A stretch of DNA of 64,000 bases from Lachnoclostridium sp. (GCA_021770065.1 JAETRR010000022.1:1-64000); one strand, 5' to 3'. Shown: positions 27,056 through 36,563, counted from the stretch's first letter. Numbers and translations: made by a program. The notes: generated from the sequence alone by a model not told the origin.

Positions 27056-27087
27056 ATTACGGATTGGGCTAAAAAGACCCATATCAC

Positions 27088-27115
27088 TTGCCAAGGGTCA
27101 TAATTGGTTTACAAT
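27088..27115 (+). promoter_or_regulatory. Possible promoter of the SIS/PTS operon
   Basis: TTGCCA (27088-27093) and TACAAT (27110-27115) are 16 bases apart. The leader to the chosen start at 27239 is about 115 bases. Confidence 0.4.
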
Positions 27116-27238
27116 GAAAATAGAAAGGGCATCCGGAAGGGGGGAAAGAGGGAGCGGGCCCCGGGAAGTTCCTGTAAGGCCCAGATGTCAGAGATGCAGG
27201 AGAGAAATACTGATAAATTGAAAAGGAGTGGAGAAGGA

Positions 27239-27973
27239 TTGAAATATCAGGAATATTATCAGGTGATTACAGAACAATTGGAACAGGAATTTGAGGAGGA
27301 GGGCGATCGGATCAGCAGGGCAGCAGAGTACTGTGCGGACTCGGTGCTGGCGGACCGTCTGATTCATGTTTTTGGATGCGGGCATTCCCAGATGTTTGCC
27401 ATGGAGGTGTTTTACCGTGCCGGCGGCCTGGTTCCCGTCAATGCATTATTGATTCCCCATCTTGCACTGTTTCCCAAGGCGAAGCTGAGCACTATGCAGG
27501 AGCGGATCGAAGGGTTTGCAAAGGGATATCTGGAGCTGGAGGATGCGGATCCCAGAGATACCATGATTATTGTATCCATATCCGGGCGCAATGCGGGGGT
27601 GGTTGACATGGCTCTGGCAGCCAAAGAAATCGGCATGAAGGTAGTGGCCCTGGTGTCCGGGAATTTTGCGAATGCTACAACATCCCGGCATTCCAGCGGA
27701 AAGAATTTAAAGGACGTGGCAGATACGGTCATTGATATCAAATGTGTTGCCGGAGACGCGGCGCTGAGCATGGAGGGAATGGACGCAAAGTTCTGCGGAA
27801 CTTCCACAGTCCTTGGAATGACGGTCATGGAATCTATCATAGCCCAGACAGTAGAAAACTGTATGAAGCGCGGCTTCTGTCCCCCGGTATATGTGAGTTC
27901 CAACCTTGATAAAGGCGATGCTATCAATGCCGAGTACATTAAAAATTATTCAAAGCAGATATCCTGTCTCTAA
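27239..27973 (+). CDS. SIS-domain sugar-phosphate protein (UPF0309-like)
   Basis: I prefer the TTG at 27239, because GGAGTGGAGAAGGA lies just upstream and the family begins here (MKYQEYYQVITEQLEQ); the frame is open to 27104, but that stretch looks non-coding. The 244-residue product is a SIS domain: LIHVFGCGHSQMFAMEVFYRAGG, IIVSISGRNAGVVDMALAAKEIGMKVVALVSG, and SRHSSGKNLKDVADTVID. SIS proteins bind or isomerise phosphosugars. It heads an operon with PTS IIB and IIC genes, which suggests processing of an amino-sugar or related phosphate. Confidence 0.8.
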   Translation: MKYQEYYQVITEQLEQEFEEEGDRISRAAEYCADSVLADRLIHVFGCGHSQMFAMEVFYRAGGLVPVNALLIPHLALFPKAKLSTMQERIEGFAKGYLELEDADPRDTMIIVSISGRNAGVVDMALAAKEIGMKVVALVSGNFANATTSRHSSGKNLKDVADTVIDIKCVAGDAALSMEGMDAKFCGTSTVLGMTVMESIIAQTVENCMKRGFCPPVYVSSNLDKGDAINAEYIKNYSKQISCL

Positions 27974-28002
27974 AGGCAGAAAGATTCAGAAAGGGGAAAA
28001 GA

Positions 28003-28278
28003 ATGAAGATTGTATGCGTGTGCGGAATGGGTATGGGGTCCAGCTTGATTATGAAAATGACTATCGACAAAGTTCTCAGGGAACTGGGGGTTGAAGCAGA
28101 GATAGAGCACTGGGATGCCGGTACGGTAGGAAGCAAGAATGTAGATCTGATTGTTACCAGTGAGGATTTTGCAGAGCGCTTTGCAGATCGGGATAATGTT
28201 GTATATTTAAAGAACGTGGTAAATGGAAATGAAGCGAAGGAAAAGCTTCAGGCATACCTGGAGAAGATGAACAAATAG
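28003..28278 (+). CDS. PTS enzyme IIB (ascorbate/galactitol type)
   Basis: The 91-residue protein has the phosphocysteine loop VCVCGMGMGSSLIMKM, typical of UlaB/GatB-type IIB. It works with the UlaA-type IIC downstream. No IIA gene is in the operon, so the phosphate donor must be encoded elsewhere. Confidence 0.85.
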   Translation: MKIVCVCGMGMGSSLIMKMTIDKVLRELGVEAEIEHWDAGTVGSKNVDLIVTSEDFAERFADRDNVVYLKNVVNGNEAKEKLQAYLEKMNK

Positions 28279-28340
28279 GTACCTGCTGGCTGCTGGCCAC
28301 GGAGTGAACAGCAGCACTTGCTAAAAGGAGGAGAGGGTAA

Positions 28341-29684
28341 ATGAAGTTTTTAGGATTCTTTTTGGAACTGTTACAGACACCGGCAATTGTCCTGGCATTT
28401 GTGTCACTGATAGGCTTGATTATGCAGAAAAGGGGATTTTCTTTTGTGCTGAGCGGAACGGTAAAGACAGCGCTGGGCTATCTAGTCCTCTCGGCAGGCT
28501 CCAGCCTGATTGTCACAGAGATTCTGCCGTTTGTAGGCCTGTTTCAGACTGTATTCGGGCTGGATGGTTTTGCCACCGGATCCGAGGTGATTGTAGGAGC
28601 CATGTCGGAAGCGGTTCCGGAAATTGCGTCGGCATCAGCCGTGATTATGGGCGGCGGTTTTCTGGTAAATATTCTTCTGGCAAGATTTACACCGCTGAAG
28701 TATATTTTCCTTACCGGCCATATGATGTGGATAAGCTCTATCGCAGTAGCCTACAGTCTGTACACGGCGGGAATGGGAAGCGGAATGATTATGCTCATCG
28801 GCGTGCTTCTCCAGGGAGCATTCCTGACACTCATTCCGGCTATTTCACAGCCCATGGTCCGCAGCGTAACCGGAACAAATGATTTTGCCATTGGCCATCT
28901 GACAACTCTGGGTACCGTTTCCGCAGGATATATCGGCGGCCTTCTTGGAAATAAGGAAAAGGACGCGGAGGATCTGCATCTCCCCAAGAAATTGTCCTTT
29001 TTCAAAGATACGGCCATGTCTATCTCAATTGTAATGGTAGTGTTCTACCTTATCGTTGTCATTGCGGCAGGACCGGCGGAAGTGGCTGCTTATGCGGGAA
29101 CTACAAATTATATCATCTACGGGCTGCTGAAAGGCTTGGGCTTTACAGCAGGGATTCTGGTACTGCTCCAGGGCGTGCGCATGCTTCTTGGAGAGCTGGT
29201 TCCGGCATTTAAGGGAATTGCAGATAAGCTGGTGCCCCATGCTGTCCCGGCTCTGGATGTTCCGGTACTCTTTACCTACGCGCCCAATTCTCTGATGCTC
29301 GGATTTATATTTGCAGTAGCAGGCATGCTGGCTGCCATGCTTGTAAGTTCTATCGTTCTCGGTGTGGTTCCGCTGGTTTCCATTATCGGCGCATTCTTTA
29401 CCGGAGGCGTGGCAGGTGTATTCGGAAATGCAAAGGGCGGACGCCGGGGTGCAATGATAGCGGGCTTTGTCTATGGCTTTGAACTTATTTTTCTTTCCGG
29501 TCTCACTTACCGCATCTTTGACCGTTTTGCGGCAGTTGGGGCAGAGGGAACAGGACATGACTGTATCGACGCCATGATGCTGATGCTGGCTATGAAGAAT
29601 GTCTGGATCGGAATTGTGATTATTATAGCAGTATTCATTTTTCTTTCTGTCTTGAAAATGAAGAAGGACAAAGCAGCGGCATAA
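28341..29684 (+). CDS. PTS enzyme IIC, UlaA family
   Basis: The 447-residue protein has 10-12 membrane helices and UlaA-like text: TPAIVLAFVSLIGLIMQKRGFSFVLSGTVKTALGYLVLSAGSSLI, then GLDGFATGSEVIVGAMSEAVPEI, and GGRRGAMIAGFVYGFELIFLSGLTYRIF. The family transports ascorbate or related acids and alditols; with a SIS protein in the operon, the substrate here need not be ascorbate. AAGGAGGAGAGGG precedes the start. A hairpin follows at 29721. Confidence 0.85.
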   Translation: MKFLGFFLELLQTPAIVLAFVSLIGLIMQKRGFSFVLSGTVKTALGYLVLSAGSSLIVTEILPFVGLFQTVFGLDGFATGSEVIVGAMSEAVPEIASASAVIMGGGFLVNILLARFTPLKYIFLTGHMMWISSIAVAYSLYTAGMGSGMIMLIGVLLQGAFLTLIPAISQPMVRSVTGTNDFAIGHLTTLGTVSAGYIGGLLGNKEKDAEDLHLPKKLSFFKDTAMSISIVMVVFYLIVVIAAGPAEVAAYAGTTNYIIYGLLKGLGFTAGILVLLQGVRMLLGELVPAFKGIADKLVPHAVPALDVPVLFTYAPNSLMLGFIFAVAGMLAAMLVSSIVLGVVPLVSIIGAFFTGGVAGVFGNAKGGRRGAMIAGFVYGFELIFLSGLTYRIFDRFAAVGAEGTGHDCIDAMMLMLAMKNVWIGIVIIIAVFIFLSVLKMKKDKAAA

Positions 29685-29720
29685 ATAAAGGAAGTTAATC
29701 ATAAGAGTTTCCCTGCTGAA

Positions 29721-29772
29721 GAAAGTGAGGGTATCCACAAGCCGAAATACATGCGGATACCCTCATTTTCTG
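29721..29772 (+). terminator. Terminator of the SIS/PTS operon
   Basis: GAAAGTGAGGGTATCC pairs with GGATACCCTCATTTTC (one mismatch) around an 18-base loop. Confidence 0.65.
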
Positions 29773-29886
29773 CGTATACCCGGAAATTATATGGCAAATA
29801 TGAAGAATGTGTGATACAATAGGCAAAGAAGTTTGATACTCCGCCCATAGTTTATGGGAATAAGCACTGGATTATGGAGAAAAAGA

Positions 29887-31938
29887 ATGAAAAAGAAGGT
29901 TCATCTAAAGGGTCAGTTAAAAAGCTATACGCGATGGATTCTGCTGTTGAGTATTCTGCTGCTTGCCATGAATGCCTGTATGTATACAATATCCGTAAAA
30001 GCGGGAATTCTTGTGTCGGCGTTCCTGTCGGTTTATCTGCTGATTGTCTTCTTTTTGTATATGGGCAGCCGGACGCAGATTTACAATGAGCTGATTTCAT
30101 TTGCCACCCAATATGGACAGATTCAGAAAAAACTGTTGAAAGATCTGGCGCTGCCCTATGCGCTTCTGGATGATGAGGGAAGAGTGCAGTGGGCAAATAC
30201 TGCTTTTTTTGAGGCGAGCGGAAAGACGAAAAAGGGGCTTCACAAGCCTGTTTCCTGGTTCTTTCCGGAGTTTGCAGGGGAAGAGCTGTTCGGGGAGAAC
30301 GAAGGAGACAGTAAAATAATCCGTTTTTCCACAGAGGACATGGATTTCAGAGTGGACATCCGCAAGGTGTATCTGGAGCATGCCCTGGAAAACAATGTGC
30401 TTCTGGATGTGGAAGAGGAGGACGGATATCTGATTGCTCTCTACATGTTCGACGAGACAGAAATCAACCGGTATATCCGCATGAATAAGGAAGAACGTCT
30501 GGTAGCGGGACTGATTTACCTGGATAATTATGAGGAAGCGCTGGATACGGTAGAGGAGGTGCGGCGTTCGCTTCTGGTGGCGCTGGTGGACAGAAAGATT
30601 AATAAATATATCGGAGCGTTCGGCGGCATTGTGAAAAAGATGGAGAAGGATAAATACTTCATCGCAATTCAAGAAAAGCATCTGCCCATTATGAGAGAAA
30701 ATAAGTTTGAGCTGCTTCAGGATGTCAAGACAGTAAACATCGGCAATGAGATGGCGGTAACCTTGAGTATAGGCCTTGGATTAAATGGTGCAAGCTTTGC
30801 GGAGAACTATGACTATGCCAGGATTGCCATTGATCTGGCGCTGGCCAGGGGCGGCGATCAGGTAGTTACCAAAGAGGGGGAGAGCATCACCTATTTCGGC
30901 GGCAAAACCCAGCAGATTGAGAAGGCAACCAGGGTGAAGGCACGGGTAAAGGCCCATGCCCTCCGGGAATTTATTGAGAGCCGTGATAAAGTCATAGTGA
31001 TGGGGCATAAGATGGGAGATATGGACTCCTTCGGCGCTTCCATCGGCATTTACCGGGCAGCCAAGGTGCTGGGAAAACGAGCCTATATTGTGATCAATGA
31101 CATTACCAATTCTGTCCGCCCTCTCAGGGAAAGCTTTGACGATAACCCGGTCTACGAGACAGACATGTTTCTGCGGGGGGAACAGGCGCTGGAGATTATC
31201 GACCGGAATACGGTTCTGGTAGTGGTGGATACGAACAGGCCGAACTATACGGAGTGCAGCGAGCTCCTTGGCAGGACGCCTACCATAGTGGTTCTGGATC
31301 ATCACCGTCAGACGAATGAACAGATTGAAAACGCCGTTTTGTCTTATATAGAGCCCTACGCTTCTTCTGCCTGTGAGATGGTGGCAGAGATATTGCAGTA
31401 TTTTGACGAGGGGCTGAAGATTAAGACGGCGGAAGCGGACTGTCTCTATGCCGGAATCGTTCTGGACACAGATAATTTTATGCGGAGAACGGGTGTCCGG
31501 ACCTTTGAGGCAGCGGCATTTTTAAGACGCTGCGGCGCAGATGTGACCCGTGTACGCAAGATGTTCCGCAATGAGATGGCAGAGTACAAGGCAAGGGCCG
31601 AGGCAGTCCGCCATGCAGAGGTTTACCACGGATTTGCCATATCCATATGTCCCAATGAGAATATTGAGAGTCCTACCATTGTGGGAGCCCAGGCGGCAGA
31701 CGAGCTGCTGAATATAGTGGGTGTAAGGGCATCCATTGTGCTGACTTACTATCAGCACCGGACCTATGTCAGCGCCCGTTCGATTGATGAGGTCAATGTG
31801 CAGATTTTCGCTGAGCGCCTCGGGGGCGGCGGCCATATGAACATGGCGGGAGCCCAGCTGGACTGCGGTGTGGAGGAAGCTGTAGAAATTGTAAAGCATA
31901 CTGTTGAGAAGATGCAGGAGGAAGGAGAATTCGAATGA
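29887..31938 (+). CDS. gdpP: Cyclic-di-AMP phosphodiesterase GdpP
   Basis: I start at 29887 behind ATGGAGAAAAAGA. The 683-residue protein has the GdpP order: two membrane helices (about 15-60), a PAS-like segment, a degenerate GGDEF domain (SIGLGLNGASFAENYDYARIAIDLALARGGDQVVTKEG), then a DHH domain (VMGHKMGDMDSFGASIGIYRA, VVVDTNRPNYTE, VVLDHHRQT) and DHHA1 (ERLGGGGHMNMAGAQL). It degrades c-di-AMP and so affects cell-wall stress and osmolyte control. Its last four bases overlap rplI, and dnaB follows; this order is conserved in Firmicutes. Confidence 0.95.
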   Translation: MKKKVHLKGQLKSYTRWILLLSILLLAMNACMYTISVKAGILVSAFLSVYLLIVFFLYMGSRTQIYNELISFATQYGQIQKKLLKDLALPYALLDDEGRVQWANTAFFEASGKTKKGLHKPVSWFFPEFAGEELFGENEGDSKIIRFSTEDMDFRVDIRKVYLEHALENNVLLDVEEEDGYLIALYMFDETEINRYIRMNKEERLVAGLIYLDNYEEALDTVEEVRRSLLVALVDRKINKYIGAFGGIVKKMEKDKYFIAIQEKHLPIMRENKFELLQDVKTVNIGNEMAVTLSIGLGLNGASFAENYDYARIAIDLALARGGDQVVTKEGESITYFGGKTQQIEKATRVKARVKAHALREFIESRDKVIVMGHKMGDMDSFGASIGIYRAAKVLGKRAYIVINDITNSVRPLRESFDDNPVYETDMFLRGEQALEIIDRNTVLVVVDTNRPNYTECSELLGRTPTIVVLDHHRQTNEQIENAVLSYIEPYASSACEMVAEILQYFDEGLKIKTAEADCLYAGIVLDTDNFMRRTGVRTFEAAAFLRRCGADVTRVRKMFRNEMAEYKARAEAVRHAEVYHGFAISICPNENIESPTIVGAQAADELLNIVGVRASIVLTYYQHRTYVSARSIDEVNVQIFAERLGGGGHMNMAGAQLDCGVEEAVEIVKHTVEKMQEEGEFE

Positions 31939-32381
31939 AAGTAATCTTGATAGAGGATGTAAAATCTCTGGGAAAAAAAGGACAGCTTGTCGATGTGAAC
32001 GACGGCTATGCCAGAAACTTTATTCTGGCAAAAAAACTGGGTGTGGAGGCTACCCCCAAGAACCTGAATGATCTGAAGCTGAAAAAGGCCAATGAGGAAA
32101 AAGTAGCCAAAGAAGTCTATGAGGAGGCCGTTGCATTTGCAGAGAGAATCTCAAAGATGGAGGTCAATGTAAGCATAAAGGCCGGAGAGGGCGGTAAGAT
32201 ATTCGGTTCCGTTTCCTCAAAAGAGATAGCCCAGGCAGCTTTAGATCAGCTTGGAGTGGAACTGGATAAGAAGAAAATGCAGCTTCCAAGTCCCATTAAG
32301 AGCATCGGAACGCAGATGGTTCCCATTAAGCTGCATCCCAGGGTGACGGCACAGCTTAAGGTGAATGTAAGAGAAGAATAA
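31935..32381 (+). CDS. rplI: Ribosomal protein L9
   Basis: The 148-residue protein is standard L9: MKVILIEDVKSLGKKGQLVDVNDGYARNFILAKKLG, the long connecting helix, and the C-terminal domain (SIKAGEGGKIFGSVSSKEIAQAL-like, IGTQMVPIKLHPRVTAQLKVNV). It starts within the gdpP stop. Confidence 0.97.
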   Translation: MKVILIEDVKSLGKKGQLVDVNDGYARNFILAKKLGVEATPKNLNDLKLKKANEEKVAKEVYEEAVAFAERISKMEVNVSIKAGEGGKIFGSVSSKEIAQAALDQLGVELDKKKMQLPSPIKSIGTQMVPIKLHPRVTAQLKVNVREE

Positions 32382-32382
32382 G

Positions 32383-33726
32383 ATGGAAGAAGCAATTATC
32401 AAGCGAACGATGCCCCACAGCCAGGAGGCAGAGCAGGCAGTGATCGGTTCTATGATTATGGACAGGGAAGCGATTCTTGCTGCCGCTGAAACGATCACAG
32501 GAGAAGATTTTTATCAGAGACAGTACGGCGTTGTTTTTGAGGCCATGGTAGAGCTGTTCAATCAGAATGAGCCGGTAGACCTGGTTACGCTGCAGAACAG
32601 GCTGCGTGCGAAGGAGGTTCCGGAAGAAATCAGCAGCATGGAGTTTGTACGGGATATTCTGGAGCATCTGCCTACCTCTGCCAATATTAAGTATTATGCT
32701 AATATTGTTGCGGAGAAATCTACCCTGCGGAAGCTGATTCGGGTAAATGACGAGATCAGCAAGCTCTGTTATGGAGGTGTGGAATCATTAGAGGAAGTTC
32801 TGGAGCAGACAGAGAAAAAGGTATTTGATCTGGTGCAGCGAAGGAATGCAGGGGAGTTTGTGCCTATCAGGCAGGTGGTGCTGAATGCGATCCAGAAGAT
32901 TGAGACTGCTTCCAGGACAAAGGGAAATGTGACAGGGATTGCCACCGGCTTTAAAGACCTGGATTATCAGACTTCCGGATTTCAGCCTTCCGATTTGATT
33001 CTTATTGCGGCCCGGCCCTCCATGGGAAAGACGGCTTTTGTATTAAATATTGCCCAGTATATGGCTTTCCGCCATGACGTGACAGTGGCGATTTTCAGTC
33101 TGGAGATGTCCAAGGAGCAGCTGGTGAATCGTCTGCTGTCCATGGAGTCCGGTGTGGATGCGCAGAAGCTGCGTAACGGAAATCTGACCGACAATGACTG
33201 GGAGCGCCTGGTGGAGGGCGCCGAGGGAGTAGCCCGTTCAAATCTGATAATAGACGATACGCCGGGTATTACATTGGCGGATCTGCGAAGCAAATGCAGG
33301 AAATATAAGCTGGAGCATGGTCTGGGAATTGTGATGATTGACTATCTGCAGCTTATGACAGGCGGCGGGCGTTCCTCTGATTCCAGGCAGCAGGAGATTT
33401 CCGATATTTCCCGCGGACTGAAGAGCCTGGCAAGGGAACTGAATGTGCCGGTGGTCGCATTGTCCCAGCTGAGCCGTGCAGTGGAGCAGAGACCGGATCA
33501 CCGCCCGATACTTTCGGATCTCCGTGATTCCGGAGCGATTGAGCAGGATGCGGATATGGTTATGTTCCTGTACCGGGACAATTATTATAATAAGGATTCT
33601 GAGATGAAGAATCTGGCGGAAGTGATTGTGGCGAAACAGAGAAATGGTCCTATCGGGACAATCAATCTTTTGTGGATGCCGGAATACACTGCATTTAAGA
33701 ATTATAATCCGAGGCCTGTCATGTAG
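32383..33726 (+). CDS. dnaB: Replicative DNA helicase DnaB
   Basis: The 447-residue protein shows the N-terminal primase-binding domain (PHSQEAEQAVIGSMIMDREAI) and the RecA-like helicase core: Walker A AARPSMGKTAFVLNIAQ, Walker B LGIVMIDYLQLM, and LSQLSRAVEQRPDHRPILSDLRDSGAIEQDADMVMFLYRD with the arginine finger region. It unwinds DNA at the replication fork. It starts one base after rplI. The genuine stop is TAG. Confidence 0.97.
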   Translation: MEEAIIKRTMPHSQEAEQAVIGSMIMDREAILAAAETITGEDFYQRQYGVVFEAMVELFNQNEPVDLVTLQNRLRAKEVPEEISSMEFVRDILEHLPTSANIKYYANIVAEKSTLRKLIRVNDEISKLCYGGVESLEEVLEQTEKKVFDLVQRRNAGEFVPIRQVVLNAIQKIETASRTKGNVTGIATGFKDLDYQTSGFQPSDLILIAARPSMGKTAFVLNIAQYMAFRHDVTVAIFSLEMSKEQLVNRLLSMESGVDAQKLRNGNLTDNDWERLVEGAEGVARSNLIIDDTPGITLADLRSKCRKYKLEHGLGIVMIDYLQLMTGGGRSSDSRQQEISDISRGLKSLARELNVPVVALSQLSRAVEQRPDHRPILSDLRDSGAIEQDADMVMFLYRDNYYNKDSEMKNLAEVIVAKQRNGPIGTINLLWMPEYTAFKNYNPRPVM

Positions 33727-33779
33727 GCCTTAGACAGCGCCTTGAAAATAAGCGGCTCAATCGCCTCCCTGAATTTTCC

Positions 33780-33854
33780 ATTTTATGTAAATTTTTCTTG
33801 CAATTCTGACTGAAACTGTTATAATGTAGAATATGGAAAAAATTTACATAAAAT
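33780..33854 (+). promoter_or_regulatory. Promoter enclosed by a perfect 17-bp inverted repeat
   Basis: The left arm ATTTTATGTAAATTTTT (33780-33796) and the right arm (33838-33854) are exact reverse complements. Between them lie TTGCAA (33798-33803) and TATAAT (33820-33825) with a 16-base spacer, so the arms flank the core promoter precisely. The right arm ends just before the AATCGGAGG ribosome site. A dimer bound to both arms could loop out the promoter; the MerR-type protein encoded directly downstream is the obvious candidate. Confidence 0.7.
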
Positions 33855-33867
33855 CGGAGGGATAATT

Positions 33868-34464
33868 ATGAGCGAAGTGCGGTATATGATTTCCGATGCG
33901 GCCAGGCTGGTGGACGTGGAAGCCCATGTGCTCCGCTACTGGGAAGAAGAGCTGGAGCTTCCCATCGGCCGCAATGAAATGGGGCACCGCTATTATACAG
34001 AAGAAAATGTCCGGCTGTTTCAGCGCATCCGGGAACTAAAGGAGCAGGGGGTCCAGCTGAAGGCGATTAAAATGCTGATTCCCGATTTGGAGAAGGGAGA
34101 GACGGAGATTACGCATCTGCTGGCCCGTGTGGACAAGCTTCCCGTTGCGGCAGAGGGACAGGCTGCTGCCAGGGAGGAAAAGATGCAGCAGTTTCAATGC
34201 ATTATGAGCCGGCTGATTTCGGAAGCCCTGGAGGATCATACAGAGCGGATGGGAAAAGAAATCAGCACCCAGGTCAGCGGACATGTGATTAAGGAGGTCG
34301 ACTACCTTCTTCGGATGAAAGAGGAACGTGAGGATGAGCGGTTTAAGCGTCTGGATGAGGCCATACGCAATTCCCAGAAGGCCCGGAAGGAACGGGCGCT
34401 GTTAAAGAAGGAAGAAAAGAAAAAGCGGAGTTTTTTCGGGCTCAAAAAGGGGCAGACTGTGTAG
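33868..34464 (+). CDS. MerR-type helix-turn-helix protein with coiled-coil tail
   Basis: The 198-residue protein has an N-terminal MerR domain (YMISDAARLVDVEAHVLRYWEEELELPIGRNEMGHRYYTEENVRLFQRIRELKEQGVQLKAIKMLI). It has no obvious ligand-binding cysteines and ends in a long, highly charged helical tail (EEREDERFKRLDEAIRNSQKARKERALLKKEEKKKR). This resembles RacA-like or other MerR proteins that bind DNA structurally more than classic metal or drug sensors. CGGAGGGATAATT precedes the start. The inverted repeat around its own promoter suggests autoregulation. Confidence 0.8.
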   Translation: MSEVRYMISDAARLVDVEAHVLRYWEEELELPIGRNEMGHRYYTEENVRLFQRIRELKEQGVQLKAIKMLIPDLEKGETEITHLLARVDKLPVAAEGQAAAREEKMQQFQCIMSRLISEALEDHTERMGKEISTQVSGHVIKEVDYLLRMKEEREDERFKRLDEAIRNSQKARKERALLKKEEKKKRSFFGLKKGQTV

Positions 34465-34509
34465 GTCTGTCCTTGCTGCGAAATAAGAAGCATTCCGAGA
34501 GGTAGACAC

Positions 34510-35934
34510 ATGATAAGAAGTTTTTTAATATGCATTCTGGCAGCAGGAGTAATGACCGGAGAGATCGGCAGCCAGCCGTTTGAAGACGGAGATGTGGTCG
34601 GTTTTTGCGGAGACAGCATTACACACGCAGAATATTCGGAGATAAATTATACACATGTATTGTACAATTATTATGTGACACATATGCCGGAGGAAGAGAT
34701 AGAGCTGCGGAATCTGGGAGTAGGGGGTGCCCGGATAATAAACGGATTGGAGCTCTATGGGAGAGATCCGGCTGCTGCCGGGCTTAATAAGGCTGTTCTG
34801 GAATATGGAATTAATGATTTAAATGCCGGCTATTATGAAAATGAGGCGGCATTTGAGGAAAGCGGGGAAGAAAGGGAGAATAATCTGGAAGAGTACCGGG
34901 GAAATCTGTCCGCATTCCTGAAAGAGCTGAGGGAGGACTCAATAGAGGGAGAGGAAGTTTATATAACAACCTTAGCGCTCCCCGGCAGTGAAGAAGAGCA
35001 GAACGGAGAGAGCCCGGATACAGCCGCGTCTCTGGCACGGGAGGGCTATGGAGAAATATCGGAAATCGTGCGAGAGGCTTCGGGGGAACAGGGAACCGTC
35101 CTGATAGAATTTCAAAATCCGCTGACAGAGCTGATACAGACACTTTCCGGGGAAGAGATTATGGAGGAGGATAATCTGCATGTCAATACAAATGGGCAGA
35201 TTTATCTTGCATACCTTTTTCTGCAGCACCAGGGAGCTTTGAAGGATGTTTCCAGGGTTGAAATTGAAAAGGGAAGTATATCTTCAGACAACGCACGGGC
35301 TTTTAATCTGCATTATAAGGACGGGTATTTGTATTATGATTACCAGCCGCACTGTCTGCCTATGGGGATATCTGAGGAATACAGAGAAGCAGATGCCGTC
35401 CTTAATATTCTTGATAAAATGAGCCGGGAGATAATACAGATAAAGGATCTGCAGGATGATGAGGTATATGATATTTATATCAATGGTGGGCTGATTGGAA
35501 GTTATGAGGGCGCAGACTTTGCAGGGGGCGTTAATATTGCGAATCTTGCGGAAAATCCGGCCCAGAAATATGCGCTTATCATAGAGCAGATGAACCGTGG
35601 AAGAAGAGTAACAGAACTTGCTTACCGGAAGCAGGTACAGAATTCCACAGACTGCGGTTCCGGCCGGGTGACAGAAGAAGAACTTGCAGAAGCCTATGAG
35701 ACATGGCGGGAAGAAGATGCCGCATACCGCCGCAGTATGTATGAGCTGGCGCAGGAGGGAATCCGGGTTACAAAGCGTGTGGCCGTTGTACGCCGGGGGG
35801 CGGAAGCACCGGAGGCAGCGTTTTTTATTCCGGGAAGGAATTACAAAAAAATAATTGCAGTTATTATGATATTTGTAACAGGCGCTGCAGCAGGCGGTTT
35901 GTTTTATATAAAAAGAAAAAAAAGGAAACAGTAA
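34510..35934 (+). CDS. Membrane-anchored SGNH/GDSL hydrolase
   Basis: The 474-residue protein has an N-terminal hydrophobic signal, then an SGNH esterase domain. Block I is FCGDSITHAEYSE (nucleophile serine), block II is NLGVGGARI, block III is YGINDLN, and the catalytic pair is EEDNLHVNTNGQIYLA. The middle part is acidic and unassigned. The C-terminus has a membrane helix (IIAVIMIFVTGAAAGGLFYI) followed by KRKKRKQ, so the enzyme is displayed outside and anchored at its end. Such enzymes de-acetylate cell-wall or exopolysaccharide sugars; the substrate is unknown here. Confidence 0.8.
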   Translation: MIRSFLICILAAGVMTGEIGSQPFEDGDVVGFCGDSITHAEYSEINYTHVLYNYYVTHMPEEEIELRNLGVGGARIINGLELYGRDPAAAGLNKAVLEYGINDLNAGYYENEAAFEESGEERENNLEEYRGNLSAFLKELREDSIEGEEVYITTLALPGSEEEQNGESPDTAASLAREGYGEISEIVREASGEQGTVLIEFQNPLTELIQTLSGEEIMEEDNLHVNTNGQIYLAYLFLQHQGALKDVSRVEIEKGSISSDNARAFNLHYKDGYLYYDYQPHCLPMGISEEYREADAVLNILDKMSREIIQIKDLQDDEVYDIYINGGLIGSYEGADFAGGVNIANLAENPAQKYALIIEQMNRGRRVTELAYRKQVQNSTDCGSGRVTEEELAEAYETWREEDAAYRRSMYELAQEGIRVTKRVAVVRRGAEAPEAAFFIPGRNYKKIIAVIMIFVTGAAAGGLFYIKRKKRKQ

Positions 35935-35954
35935 ACAGAATACTGTTTCCTTTT
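35924..35954. terminator. Bidirectional terminator
   Basis: GGAAACAGTA pairs with TACTGTTTCC around AACAGAA, with T-runs on both strands. It overlaps the stop of the SGNH gene and serves the convergent ferredoxin gene. Confidence 0.75.
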
Positions 35955-35987
35955 CCTAACCTTCTTTACCCGTAAAAAGGGATCCGG

Positions 35988-36158
35988 TTATTCTGCACTG
36001 ATAGCACCGGTGGGACATTCTGCTTCGCAGGTTCCGCAATCCAGGCACGCATCGGGATCGATTACGTACTTGCCATCGCCCTCGCTGATAGCTTCTGCAG
36101 GACATACAGCAGCACAGGAACCACAGTTAGCGCAATCATCATTGATTACATATGCCAT
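35988..36158 (-). CDS. 2[4Fe-4S] ferredoxin
   Basis: The 56-residue protein (start at 36158 behind AAGGAGGAGCGGTATA) is a clostridial-type ferredoxin. It carries two C-x-x-C-x-x-C-x-x-x-C-P motifs, CANCGSCAAVCP and CLDCGTCEAECP. It carries electrons at low potential in anaerobic metabolism. The partner enzymes are not adjacent. Confidence 0.95.
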   Translation of the reverse strand: MAYVINDDCANCGSCAAVCPAEAISEGDGKYVIDPDACLDCGTCEAECPTGAISAE

Positions 36159-36359
36159 TATACCGCTCCTCCTTATATTGTCTCATTGTGATCCGTATGG
36201 GACCTTACGTGTATTTTAATATAAAGTACAAGATTATACAAGTGGAAAAATTATAAAAAGAGCAAATTAAAATTCCTTGCAAAATAGTCGGAATTACTTT
36301 ATAATAAATTCTGCAGTTATAGAGATAATAAGAAATACAGATAAAGGAGGAAGCTTCAA

Positions 36360-36563
36360 ATGGCAAAGATAACCAAGGACATGCTGATGGGACAGATCCT
36401 TCAGGTGGATGAGAATATGGCAGGAATTCTGATGAGAGAAGGCATGCACTGTGTAGGCTGCCCCTCACACCAGTTTGAATCACTGGAGGAGGCTGCACTG
36501 GTTCATGGGATGGATCCCGATGTGCTGACGGCGCGGCTGAACGCATTTCTGGAAGCACAATAA
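36360..36563 (+). CDS. DUF1858 domain protein
   Basis: The 67-residue protein matches DUF1858: ITKDMLMGQILQVDENMAGILMREGMHCVGCPSHQFESLEEAALVHGMDPDVLTARLNAFL. The CVGCP cysteines are the conserved feature, possibly for metal or redox chemistry. AAAGGAGGAAGCTTCAA precedes it. Its function is unknown. It is divergent from the ferredoxin gene. Confidence 0.85.
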   Translation: MAKITKDMLMGQILQVDENMAGILMREGMHCVGCPSHQFESLEEAALVHGMDPDVLTARLNAFLEAQ

